Of a DNA stretch of 64,000 nt, positions 34,094-42,173 are shown one piece after another. Positions within the stretch are counted from its first letter, which is position 1. Every line of letters begins with the position of its first letter. Location: NCBI RefSeq assembly GCF_015355755.1, contig NZ_JACVEE010000003.1, positions 1,044,176-1,108,175 of the forward strand. Direction: 5' to 3'. The position numbers and the translations under genes were made by a program. Origin of the DNA: Nocardia sp. XZ_19_385. GTDB lineage: Bacteria > Actinomycetota > Actinomycetes > Mycobacteriales > Mycobacteriaceae. The notes beneath the pieces were generated by a model. That model was given only the letters and a program-made list of their open reading frames with translations. It was not told where the DNA came from and searched no databases.

Positions 34094-34975
34094 GTGAGTG
34101 AGAACGCAGAAAAAGTGGCAGTCGCGGTTCTAGGCTTGGGCGAGATGGGGTCGGCGCTGGCCGGTGCTCTGTTGGACGCCGGCTATCAGGTCACGGTGTG
34201 GAACAGGTCGAAAGACAAGGCCGAGCCGCTGGTTGCCAAGGGGGCGCATCAGGCCGCGACTCCCGAGGCGGCAGTAGGCGCGGCCGAGGTAGTGATCGTC
34301 AATGTCAAAGGTGGTGCGGCGGCGACGGAGTTGCTCGGTACCGCCGGATCGGTATTGCCGGGGCGGACGGTGGTCGATCTGACCGACGGCACCTCCGAAC
34401 AGTCCAGAGCCACTGGGCAATTGGTGACCGCGCACGGTGCGGACTACCTGCACGGCCAGATCATGACCATCGCCCCCGCCATCGGCTCACCGGACGCGGT
34501 GGTCTTCTACGGCGGCTCCACTCCCGCCTTCGACCGGCACCAAGCCCTGCTCCGAGTCCTCGGCGGGCGCGCCACCCTGGTCTCCCCCGACCCCGGCGAA
34601 TCAGTGCTCTACGGAATGGCCGTCCACGACATCATGTGGGGCCTACTGAACGGCTTCCTCCACGCCGCAGCACTTCTCGGCAACGCGGGTATCCAGATCG
34701 GCGACTTCACTAAGCATGCCGAACCGTCACTGGCGGCACTGCCGTCGCTGTTCCCGATGCTCGCCGACGAAATCGACCGCGCAGAGTTCGCCACCCCCTA
34801 CGGCGCCCTCGAACACCATCTGCCCTCCATCGATGATCTGATCACAGAGAGCCGAGCCCGCGGCATCGACACCAACCTGCCCAACCACACCAGAGCCCTT
34901 GTCGCTGAAGCGATCAACGCAGGTCACAGCCATGACAGTTACGCGCGGCTGGTGCAACGCTTCAGCCGCGGATAG
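34094..34975 (+). CDS. NAD(P)-dependent oxidoreductase, imine-reductase / 6PGDH-like
   Basis: The 293-residue protein has an N-terminal Rossmann site (VAVLGLGEMGSALAGALLDAGYQVTVWNRSKDKA) and a helical C-terminal domain (GLLNGFLHAAALLGNAGI) as in beta-hydroxyacid dehydrogenases and bacterial imine reductases. DLTDGTSEQSR replaces the usual substrate loop, and an Asp in DYLHG is followed by a Tyr-poor helix. The start is GTG with a weak AGGG. CAACTT-N11-AAGTTG at 34052-34074 precedes it and may be an operator. The substrate is unknown. Confidence 0.85.
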   Translation: MSENAEKVAVAVLGLGEMGSALAGALLDAGYQVTVWNRSKDKAEPLVAKGAHQAATPEAAVGAAEVVIVNVKGGAAATELLGTAGSVLPGRTVVDLTDGTSEQSRATGQLVTAHGADYLHGQIMTIAPAIGSPDAVVFYGGSTPAFDRHQALLRVLGGRATLVSPDPGESVLYGMAVHDIMWGLLNGFLHAAALLGNAGIQIGDFTKHAEPSLAALPSLFPMLADEIDRAEFATPYGALEHHLPSIDDLITESRARGIDTNLPNHTRALVAEAINAGHSHDSYARLVQRFSRG

Positions 34976-35046
34976 ACCCGATCCGTGCGGCAAAAACCGT
35001 GCACGCGAGGCAAGTGCGCTGTGCAATCGCTTGCCGCGCCGCAGAG

Positions 35047-35643
35047 CTACTGCACCATTTGCGAGCGTGTGTGGAGCAGCACGGCGGCCGTCGCGGTGGC
35101 GGTGATCTCGTCGACCCAGTCCGGAATCGGCGCCGCGGCCGCGATGTATTCGCGGACGAGCCCGTAGGGAATGGCTTTGACGGCGGCGGTCGCGATCGCC
35201 ATGCGGTGCTCGTCGTCATCGCCGAATTCGGTGATGACGGCGGCACGTAGCGCCTCGTTCATTCGGTCGTTGACCGTGGCGATCTCGGCGCGCAGGTCTT
35301 CGGGGCCCACGTCGAGCAGTTCGTCGCGCCGGAACATCTTCATCGCGCGGGCTTCGGTGGGGTGCGCACGGCAGTACCCCGTCAGGTAGGTGGCGGCGGT
35401 GAGCAGCGGGTCGGGACCGGACAGAGCGGCGATCAACCCGATATGGAAACGCCGGATCGAGCGCAGCCACAGCCGGGCGAGCAACTCTTCGCGGGAGGCG
35501 AAGCGCACGTAGATCGACCCGATGTGGATGCCGGACGCGGCGCTGATCGCGGCGATGCCCGGCCGGGTCGTCGCGGGATCGGCGAGCAGCTCGCGGGCCG
35601 CGTCGAGGACCTGGTCATCGGTGAACCGCCGGGGTCTTGCCAC
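35047..35643 (-). CDS. TetR-family transcriptional regulator
   Basis: The 198-residue regulator has a helix-turn-helix at IAAISAASGIHIGSIYVRFASREELLARLW and a helical ligand domain (RAHPTEARAMKMFRRDEL). It starts at GTG and is divergent from a small membrane-protein gene 24 bp away, which with the following hydrolase gene is its likely target. There is too little spacing for separate promoters, so they must overlap. Confidence 0.92.
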   Translation of the reverse strand: MARPRRFTDDQVLDAARELLADPATTRPGIAAISAASGIHIGSIYVRFASREELLARLWLRSIRRFHIGLIAALSGPDPLLTAATYLTGYCRAHPTEARAMKMFRRDELLDVGPEDLRAEIATVNDRMNEALRAAVITEFGDDDEHRMAIATAAVKAIPYGLVREYIAAAAPIPDWVDEITATATAAVLLHTRSQMVQ

Positions 35644-35667
35644 GGGAGTCAGCTTAGGGCAAGGTTT

Positions 35668-36057
35668 ATGAATATGGATTCAAGAAATAGGTTTCCGCTC
35701 GCGGGCGCGCTGCTCACCTTCATCGGATCGGCGCACACCGCCCTCGGCGTGTTCATCTGGGTGGCCGGTAAAGAGGAAGCCGAGCTCTCGTTCTGGTTCA
35801 CCGCGTTCGGCGTTGCCGCAGTCTGCTTCGGAATCGCCGTGATCGATGTGGAGCGGACCCGCGGCTACGTGCCGGCGCCAATCCTCGCCGCCACCGCTGT
35901 GCTCACCGCGTTCGGTCTCGCTGTCGAGCCCGTGTCCGGGTTCCTCACCCTCCTGGTGCCCCTGGCCATCGGTATCCGCGGTTGGCTGCGCCACGGCCGA
36001 GTCGCCGCAGCCCCGGCCGAAGATCCGAGCACTGCCTACTCTGTCACTCATGACTGA
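35668..36057 (+). CDS. Four-helix membrane protein (DUF6463-like)
   Basis: The 129-residue protein has four hydrophobic helices: AGALLTFIGSAHTALGVFIW, FWFTAFGVAAVCFGIAVI, APILAATAVLTAFGLAV and FLTLLVPLAIGIRGWL. The first helix carries a conserved-looking Gly-Ser-Ala-His. It resembles small DUF6463-type proteins often found beside TetR genes. A second ATG six bases on could also serve. The stop overlaps the alpha/beta hydrolase start by eight bases. Confidence 0.7.
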   Translation: MNMDSRNRFPLAGALLTFIGSAHTALGVFIWVAGKEEAELSFWFTAFGVAAVCFGIAVIDVERTRGYVPAPILAATAVLTAFGLAVEPVSGFLTLLVPLAIGIRGWLRHGRVAAAPAEDPSTAYSVTHD

Positions 36058-36970
36058 CGCGGGAACATTGCCCGACAGCGCACCAGTTGCGCCGCAACCC
36101 GAGGGCATCAGCTGCTTCCGGACCGCCGCCGGGCGGGCGCAATTCACCGATGCATACCGCGCCGGTATGCAGTCACTGCCACCGGCGGAGGAAATCCGGA
36201 CGGTAGCAACCACATTCGGCACCACGACCGCCTACCGGTTCGGCCCGCCTTCCCCGGAGCCGATCCTGCTGCTGTCCGGCCGGCAGGCCTCAACCCCGAT
36301 GTGGCGGGCCAACATAGCCACGCTGCGCGAGATCGGCACGGTGTGGTCGATCGACAGCATCGGCGAGCCGGGCGCGTCGGCCCAGACCAAGGCGATGAGC
36401 GGCCCGCACGATCAAGCGGCCTGGGTCGACGAAGCGATCGCCCAGCTCGGCGTCGAGCGTGTGCATCTGCTCGGCGTCAGCATCGGCGGTTGGCTCGCCG
36501 CCCAATGCGCTATCCACAAACCACAGCGGCTCGCCTCGGCGATCCTGCTGGATCCGGCCGTCACCTTCGCACCGATCACCTGGAAAATGATCGTCGTGTC
36601 CCTCGGCAGCGTAGTGCCGGGCATGCCCCGGCCGCTCCGGCATCGCCTCCTGAGCTGGATCTCCGGTGGGGTGAAAGTCGACGACAACATCCCCGAGGCC
36701 CGCCTGATAGCTTCGGGCATGCGCGATTTCCAGCTGCACCAGCCACGACCCGCGCAACCGACAGCCGACGAACTCCGCGCCATCACCACCCCGATGCTGG
36801 TGATCATCGCGGGAGCGAGCATCATTCACAACCCCGAACGGGCCGCCGAACAGGCGCGCACGATCCCGACAGCACAGGTCGAGCTCTGGCCCGGTCGTTC
36901 GCACGCGATCAACGGCGAAGCACCCGAGGCCATCGCCACCCGAACCGCCGAATTCCTCCACGCACTGTGA
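36050..36970 (+). CDS. Alpha/beta hydrolase
   Basis: The 306-residue hydrolase has an ILLLSGRQASTPMWRANIATL oxyanion region, DSIGEPGAS, the nucleophile elbow LLGVSIGGWLAAQ, an acid candidate in MLVIIAGASII and a catalytic His in PGRSHAING. The substrate is unknown. The reading frame overlaps the membrane-protein gene by eight bases, so the two are translationally coupled and probably under the divergent TetR regulator. The N-terminal 60 residues include a short linker not typical of minimal members. Confidence 0.88.
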   Translation: MTDAGTLPDSAPVAPQPEGISCFRTAAGRAQFTDAYRAGMQSLPPAEEIRTVATTFGTTTAYRFGPPSPEPILLLSGRQASTPMWRANIATLREIGTVWSIDSIGEPGASAQTKAMSGPHDQAAWVDEAIAQLGVERVHLLGVSIGGWLAAQCAIHKPQRLASAILLDPAVTFAPITWKMIVVSLGSVVPGMPRPLRHRLLSWISGGVKVDDNIPEARLIASGMRDFQLHQPRPAQPTADELRAITTPMLVIIAGASIIHNPERAAEQARTIPTAQVELWPGRSHAINGEAPEAIATRTAEFLHAL

Positions 36971-37057
36971 GTTCGAAGACTTCGCGATATCCGTCGACCC
37001 AGACGGGGTATTCCGCGGCTGGGTTTGCACGGCATCGCCGATGGATAGGGTAGCGAA

Positions 37058-37591
37058 ATGCGCTTCAAGCCAGGGGGATTCGAAGACCGCACGCTTCCAT
37101 CATCGCTCGTGTCGCCGCAGCGGCTGCGAATGCTGATGAACGTGGCCCCACCACTCCTGTTCCTCGGCGTCCGCGTCGAACAATTCGCCGACGACTGGAC
37201 CTCCACCGAGGTGAGTCTGCGGGTGCGCCGCTGGAACTCCAACCACAACGGAGCCGCCCCGGGTTGGTCATTGCTCGCGATGACCGATCCGTTCTTCGGG
37301 ATGATGGCCTACGGACAGCTCGGAAAAGGCTACCGAGTCTGGAACACGACCGCCGAAATCGAATTCCTGGCGCCGGGACGCGGAACAGTACGGTCGACAA
37401 TGCTGATTCCGCGCGACCTCGTGGAGCAAATCCGCCACACCACCGCCGATGGCGCGAAGTCTGTTACCAACCATGAAGCGCAGATCCTCGATGCCGACGG
37501 TGGGCTGGTCGCCCGCGCACACCAGCAACTCTATGTACGGCGAAGTCACCAGCATCTCGATCCGGCACCTGAGTCCGCGCACGCACCATAA
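37058..37591 (+). CDS. DUF4442 hot-dog-fold protein
   Basis: The 177-residue protein matches DUF4442 (thioesterase-like hot-dog fold): NVAPPLLFLGVRVEQFADDW, VSLRVRRWNSNHNGAAPGW, AMTDPFFGMMA, VWNTTAEIEFLAPG and a final ADGGLVARAHQQLYVRR strand. No classical thioesterase catalytic residue is certain. It follows the alpha/beta hydrolase by 87 bp on the same strand, possibly as the end of the same unit. A role in acyl-thioester metabolism is inferred from fold only. Confidence 0.85.
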   Translation: MRFKPGGFEDRTLPSSLVSPQRLRMLMNVAPPLLFLGVRVEQFADDWTSTEVSLRVRRWNSNHNGAAPGWSLLAMTDPFFGMMAYGQLGKGYRVWNTTAEIEFLAPGRGTVRSTMLIPRDLVEQIRHTTADGAKSVTNHEAQILDADGGLVARAHQQLYVRRSHQHLDPAPESAHAP

Positions 37592-37871
37592 GTTCTCGGC
37601 GGTGGAGCCGACCGGTCAATTGCCCCGCGATATACCGGTCGACCTTCAGGGTCGGCCCCGCGACAATTGCCGACGTGGAAGCCCAGGCGATGCGAGACCG
37701 AGCTCGTGCCGCGCAGCACGCATTCTGGCGGACGATAACCGTTAGCGGCAAGTCGATCTCGTGAACAGTCGAGAGTGCCGAATGCAGCCTCTTCGGCGAC
37801 CGGACGCACAAGATTGCCGATTATGTGATGTCGGATAGGTCCTCCCGAGACGGGAGTTCTAGGGTCTGAAG

Positions 37872-38358
37872 ATGGCCCTCGATGCTCGATACCAGGCAAT
37901 TCCTTATGATTCGTTGCTAGCACGTGCGGCGCGCGATCGCGCGGCCGCCGAGGACGCGATCGCGAGCTTCAGGATCTTGGCAACCGTGGATCTAGCCAAC
38001 TCTCGCTTCGGGGATGATCCGATCTGGCAAGAGCTGGCTCCCGTTGCTCGTCAGATCGTGACGGAGCGACCTGGCATCTTCGACCGGACACTGGCAACCC
38101 GAGCATGGGACGCTGCCTACTGGTTGCTCGCACCGAACCGCCGAGCAGGTGAGGAGCGAAATCCCCACGGGTTGGCCGAGATCACAGTATTCGGGGCCGA
38201 GCCGTTCGCCTCGGGCGCAAAAGGGGCACAAGGGATTACGCTGCGATTTGTCCGGTGAATGGGATCGCGACTACCTTCTCGATCTGCTGACCCAGTACGC
38301 CAACTTGTATCGCCTGGCAGCCGACCTGGATGAATGCCTTCTGGTAGAGCTCGACTGA
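37872..38358 (+). pseudogene. Small conserved protein interrupted by a frameshift
   Basis: Translation from ATG 37872 gives 128 residues (YDSLLARAARDRAAAEDAI, IVTERPGIFDRTLATRAWDAAYWLL) that end abruptly at 38258 after ITLRFVR. In the next frame, a coding-like segment begins at the same place, LRCDLSGEWDRDY LLDLLTQYANLYRLAADLDE, and stops at 38358 with strong third-position GC. Joined, they give one protein of about 160 residues. The break lies near 38240-38250. Either the gene is broken or the sequence has a one-base error. Family not identified. Confidence 0.62.
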
Positions 38359-38466
38359 AAGAACGATCACTCGAGCACCCCTCATTCGCACCGAGCGAAG
38401 TCCACCGCGTGGCGGGTGGTGTGCAGCAGTGGCCGCGGCGGTGCTGTGTCGGCAGACTCCCCTGGT

Positions 38467-39051
38467 ATGCAACGTATTCCGTTCGATGTGGAAGCTTATG
38501 CGCAGCGAGTTCGGTCGAGCTCTTGTTTCATCTGCGAGGTGATTGCCGCCCCGGGGAGCGATGGATGGCATGAGGTTGTCGCAGAGGACGCGGACAACAT
38601 CGCGTTCCTCTGCAAGTACCCGACCTTGCTGGGCCATGTGCTGGTCGCTCCGAAAATTCACCACGAGCACGTCGTGGGCGATCTCACCGAGGACGCCTAC
38701 CTCCGGTTGATGACTTTGGTGTACCGGGTAGCCCGGGCCGTGGAGGCGACGGTCGAGGTAGAACGCACTTACCTGTTGAGCCTGGGCAGCCAGCAAGGCA
38801 ACTCCCATGTGCATTGGCACATCTCGCCGCTGCCTCCGGGCGTCCCCTACCGCGAGCAGCAATTCCACGCGCTGATGGCAGAGAACGGAGTTCTGCCGTG
38901 GACACCCGAGCAAGCCGGCGCGCTGGGCCAACGGTTACGGGCCGCCCTGGCGGGTCGAGAGCTGGGCGATCCCCATACTCCGTTGCCGGAAATCGAGTCA
39001 CCGATTGGTGAGATCCCCGGAAAACCAACGGATAGGCGTGACACTTGGTGA
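38467..39051 (+). CDS. HIT-family hydrolase
   Basis: The 194-residue protein has the histidine triad HVHWH in QQGNSHVHWHISPLPPG and the upstream strand LGHVLVAPKIHHEHVVGDLT. An N-terminal CFIC pair might bind zinc. Members hydrolyse nucleoside phosphoramidates or dinucleotides. The ATG at 38467 has no good ribosome site, so it may be read from a leaderless or weak start. The C-terminal 50 residues are extra and proline-rich. Confidence 0.88.
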   Translation: MQRIPFDVEAYAQRVRSSSCFICEVIAAPGSDGWHEVVAEDADNIAFLCKYPTLLGHVLVAPKIHHEHVVGDLTEDAYLRLMTLVYRVARAVEATVEVERTYLLSLGSQQGNSHVHWHISPLPPGVPYREQQFHALMAENGVLPWTPEQAGALGQRLRAALAGRELGDPHTPLPEIESPIGEIPGKPTDRRDTW

Positions 39052-39103
39052 GCTTTCCGATGAGCACCGATGAGTTTCGAGCGCACAGGAGGTCTAACCG
39101 GTC

Positions 39104-39655
39104 ATGAGGAAACTGATCTACGGGTTCAGTGTGTCCCTGGACGGCTACATCAACGACCGCGTCGGCAGCATCGACTGGACCGACCCGGACGACGAGCTGC
39201 ACCAGTTCCACAACGACCGCTACCGCGCGATCGAGATCTCGCTGCACGGCCGCCGGCTGTACGAGCTGATGGCCGAGTTCTGGCCGCACGTGCCCGCAGA
39301 CGCGCCACCCATCCAGCGCGAGTTCAGCGGGCTCTGGACGGAGAAGCCCAAGGTCGTCTTCTCCCGGACGCTCACCGAGGTCCATTGGAACAGCACCCTG
39401 GTCAGTGCGAACGCGGTCGAGGAGGTCCGCAAGCTGAAGGAGGGAGGCGATGGCGTTATGGAGGTCGGTGGCGCGAATCTCGCGGCCTCCCTGCTGCCGC
39501 ATGGGCTCGTCGACGAGTACCAGGTGTTCCTCGTGCCCGTGGTGCTCGGCGGCGGCACACCGTTCCTCCCATCGCTGGACAAGCGCATCAAGCTTCGACT
39601 GGTCGAGACGAGGCACTTCAACACCGTGGTGATGCTGCGCTATCTCGTCGACTGA
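39104..39655 (+). CDS. Dihydrofolate-reductase-family (RibD C-terminal-like) protein
   Basis: The 183-residue protein fits the RibD_C/dihydrofolate reductase fold: MRKLIYGFSVSLDGYIND, KPKVVFSRTL, EVGGANLAASLLPHGLVDEYQVFLVPVVLGGGTPF (quoted by landmarks). It probably reduces a pterin or similar compound with NADPH. AGGAGG stands 11 bases before the ATG. It appears monocistronic. Such genes are common as paralogues in actinomycetes and few have a known substrate. Confidence 0.9.
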   Translation: MRKLIYGFSVSLDGYINDRVGSIDWTDPDDELHQFHNDRYRAIEISLHGRRLYELMAEFWPHVPADAPPIQREFSGLWTEKPKVVFSRTLTEVHWNSTLVSANAVEEVRKLKEGGDGVMEVGGANLAASLLPHGLVDEYQVFLVPVVLGGGTPFLPSLDKRIKLRLVETRHFNTVVMLRYLVD

Positions 39656-39863
39656 GGTCCGCCAACGGTGGGCTGTGTTCTCTTCTCGCACAGCAGTTCA
39701 CCTGCGGATACTGGGCGATCAGCGCCCGCGCGGTATCGAGGAGGTCCTGCGGCGTGACCGACCAACACCACGTCGAATCGGCGATCTCGTAGAGGAATCG
39801 GGATACCGGATTGAGCCGGGCGTCAGGCGCGCGACCGTTCTCCAGAAACAGTGCCGGAGGCAA
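39618..39863 (-). CDS. Possible gene fragment
   Basis: A minus-strand frame of 81 codons from TTG 39863 contains RFLYEIADSTWCWSVTPQDLLDTARALIAQYP, where third positions are strongly GC and the residues look like a real helical protein. It has no good ribosome site, overlaps the dihydrofolate-reductase-like gene end to end by 38 bases, and is short. I read it as the remnant of a lost gene rather than an active one. No family is recognised. Confidence 0.3.
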   Translation of the reverse strand: MPPALFLENGRAPDARLNPVSRFLYEIADSTWCWSVTPQDLLDTARALIAQYPQVNCCARREHSPPLADLSRRDSAASPRC

Positions 39864-39883
39864 TTACACCGGCGGACAACGCT

Positions 39884-40423
39884 TTAGGTCGAGACCTCGA
39901 TCGCGAAAGTCGACGTCTGACCATCCCGCGAGGTCAGGGTGACCGGGCCGAAGGTGATAAACGGTATCGATGCGGTGCCAGTGCCTCTGTAGAAGCCGGT
40001 CGCTTCGGTCACCCGAAGGACGAGTGCGGCGAGCGTGGCTGCCATCTCATCGTCGGCTTCGACGACAGCTTCAGCCAAACCCGCATATCCATGGGCATTC
40101 GCCCAATCGCAGACGATTTCGGAGTCGCGGCTCATTTCGGGAAGGATGCTCTTGTTGGCCCAGGCCCACATCCACGTGCCGGCCGATGGGTTGTAACTGC
40201 CGATGATCTGCGCCGGAGCTGTCGCGGTCTGGTCCGGAAAAGTCCAGGAGATCAAACCTGTGCGCTGGTCGAGATCCCACCGATCCGCCGAGCCCAGCCC
40301 CCAAGACATGTGCGCGTTCGCCAGCTGCCCGATCATGTCCTCACCCTGCGCCAGCAAGGCCGCCAGGTCAGGCTCCCCGAACCCCTCACCGGACTTCCTT
40401 CTCCGCTTGAACAACCCCACCAA
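39884..40423 (-). CDS. DUF6882-like protein
   Basis: The 179-residue soluble protein begins with a basic patch (FKRRRKSGEG). Conserved-looking segments follow: WDLDQRTGLISWTFPD, APAQIIGSYNPSAGTWMWAWANKSI and MAATLAALVLRVTEATGFYRG. These resemble the DUF6882 family of uncharacterised bacterial proteins. No catalytic motif or signal peptide is visible. It is monocistronic and function is unknown. Confidence 0.78.
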   Translation of the reverse strand: MVGLFKRRRKSGEGFGEPDLAALLAQGEDMIGQLANAHMSWGLGSADRWDLDQRTGLISWTFPDQTATAPAQIIGSYNPSAGTWMWAWANKSILPEMSRDSEIVCDWANAHGYAGLAEAVVEADDEMAATLAALVLRVTEATGFYRGTGTASIPFITFGPVTLTSRDGQTSTFAIEVST

Positions 40424-40518
40424 ACCTCCTCGAGCAGAACCGAACCGGCGAACTATTCCCTACTGCTGGATACAGCGCAAGTGCTGACGCGCCACACGCC
40501 ATGCCTCCGATCGCGCAT

Positions 40519-40731
40519 CTACTGGCCAATCGTGCAGGCGAACGGCGCGCAGTTGCGCGTCGTGGTGACGGTCGGAGACGGCGGGGCGGTGGGTCCGGAG
40601 TTGGTCAGCAGCAGCACCGCGCCGAACAGCCCGACCAGCATTGCCACGACGAGGAACAGAACCAGCACGGGCGCACCGGCGATGATGCGCCCGACAGCGC
40701 GGAACAAGGAGCCGAAGAAGGATCTGGGCAT
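40519..40731 (-). CDS. Small single-span membrane protein
   Basis: The 70-residue protein has a basic amphipathic start (FFGSLFRAVGRII), one long hydrophobic helix (PVLVLFLVVAMLVGLFGAVLLL) and a Thr/Pro-rich tail with two cysteines (NCAPFACTIG). The tail probably lies outside the membrane. An AGCGAGA-like ribosome site is weak. Function is unknown. Confidence 0.5.
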   Translation of the reverse strand: MPRSFFGSLFRAVGRIIAGAPVLVLFLVVAMLVGLFGAVLLLTNSGPTAPPSPTVTTTRNCAPFACTIGQ

Positions 40732-40929
40732 TGCGGTCTCGCTTCAGGGATTTCGGATCGGAGGAAGGGCCGTTCAGCCCATGGCGGTATCGACAGCACA
40801 CACGTACCGCGGTCGCTGTACCACCGTCGGCCGCCCGCCGCCTCGGCATGCACCGTCAGGTGAGAACTGTTTCGCGCCACCCAGAGGTGTTGCGGCTCAG
40901 CAGGTTCGGTCGTGTCGATTGCGATGAGG

Positions 40930-41358
40930 CTAGTCGATCAACTCGACGCCTCGGGCACGCAGATCCGCCTGAAGCTGGGGCGCAAGCCATTCCGCACCTA
41001 GAACCCGCTTCAAATTCGGAAGGAGTTCAAGGTCGTCGAGACTGGCGACGTCGAACTGCTCACCCTCGCCATCCCAGTGTGGGCAGCATTCCGCGTAGAC
41101 CTGACAGCCTCCATCGAAGATGAGTTGTTCAACCCCACTGAGCAGTTCGGTCGAAAGCTCGAGACCCTCGAAGTAGGCCTGCGCTTCCGGCATGACCTGG
41201 TCGAAATAATTGTCGGCGGAGTACTCCCAGAGATCACCATCGAATCCCTGGGCTTCCAGCGTGTCCTCGAGGGACCAGGGCGCAAGTTTCGCCGACTCCC
41301 CGTACATGAGTTCTTCGATAACTGCCAGTTTGAGATTGAAGTCCACGAACCTAGTCAC
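40930..41358 (-). CDS. DUF6892-like protein
   Basis: The 142-residue acidic protein starts FVDFNLKLAVIEELMYGES and contains VEQLIFDGGCQVYAECCPHWDGEGEQFDV and a leucine-rich C-terminus (DLELLPNLKRVLG). The pattern resembles the DUF6892 family found in actinomycete accessory regions, sometimes near toxin or immunity genes. No active-site motif is evident. It is monocistronic. Confidence 0.7.
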   Translation of the reverse strand: MTRFVDFNLKLAVIEELMYGESAKLAPWSLEDTLEAQGFDGDLWEYSADNYFDQVMPEAQAYFEGLELSTELLSGVEQLIFDGGCQVYAECCPHWDGEGEQFDVASLDDLELLPNLKRVLGAEWLAPQLQADLRARGVELID

Positions 41359-41612
41359 ACGCCCAAACTAACGTCGGCCTACGACAACCATGTCGAAGCA
41401 CCGGCAACACACTCCCGTACCGATGATCGTGTGCGTCGAACTCCGTGGTGCTGATCACCCTATGTGGGAGGGGTTCGGCCATCTGCGCGCGTTGAGCAGG
41501 TTTCCCCGCCACGGGTGGGAGGCGAAACTCTCTGCCGTGTAGCAAATTTGGACATTCGACCGATAGGGACTCGGGTGCGGCGAGCGCGCCTGTCTCGAGT
41601 TGGAGGTCAACG

Positions 41613-42134
41613 ATGTCTCAGTGGAGGAGAAGTCCACGCACGGGTCGGCAGTCGATCTTGCTGGCCGCAGTCGCCGGGACGGTGGTTCTTGCTCCGGCCG
41701 CGCTGGTCATACCAGCATTCGCAACCCCTGATCAACCCCCGGCTACAACCGCACCCGTCACCATCGCGCCCGTGACGACCGCGCCGCCGGTCACCACCGT
41801 GCCGCCCGTGACCACTACCCCGCCGGTCACGACGAAACCGCCGGTCACGACCAATCCGCCCGTCACGCCTCCGTCGCTTCCGAAACCTGTTGAGCCGGAA
41901 GACCCCTACGGCCCCGACGGCTTCGACGTCTGGGGCTACGACCGGTGGGGTTATGACCGCTGGGGCTACGACCGCTGGGGCTACGACCGCTGGGGCTACG
42001 ACCGGCAGGGCTACAACGCCCAGGGCTACACCTCGAAGGGCTGCGCCCGTTCCGGCGAGGACCGGCCCGACGCCGACAAGCTGGCCTGCGAACAACGCAG
42101 GACGCGACCTTTCACCGGCAGTGCGGGCGGCTGA
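41613..42134 (+). CDS. Secreted repeat protein with TTxPPV linker and WGYDR repeats
   Basis: The 173-residue precursor has a signal peptide (SILLAAVAGTVVLAPAALVIPAFA). A Pro/Thr/Val linker with about eight TT.PPV units follows, then DPYGPDGFDVWGYDR and a tandem WGYDR/QGYNA array. The C-terminus has two cysteines (KGCARSGEDRPD, LACEQ). GGAGGT precedes the ATG. It is probably exported and wall-associated; Tyr/Trp-rich repeats suggest carbohydrate or aromatic stacking. No known domain is recognised. Confidence 0.8.
   Translation: MSQWRRSPRTGRQSILLAAVAGTVVLAPAALVIPAFATPDQPPATTAPVTIAPVTTAPPVTTVPPVTTTPPVTTKPPVTTNPPVTPPSLPKPVEPEDPYGPDGFDVWGYDRWGYDRWGYDRWGYDRWGYDRQGYNAQGYTSKGCARSGEDRPDADKLACEQRRTRPFTGSAGG
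41931..42020 (+). repeat. 15-bp in-frame tandem repeat
   Basis: Six units of TGGGGCTACGACCGC or close variants, each encoding WGYDR or a degenerate copy (last unit QGYNA), lie inside the secreted-protein gene. Near-identity of the middle units suggests recent expansion by slippage. Confidence 0.9.
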
Positions 42135-42173
42135 CCCCCGAACAGTCCCCCGCGCCAGGACCAGCAGCGGACA

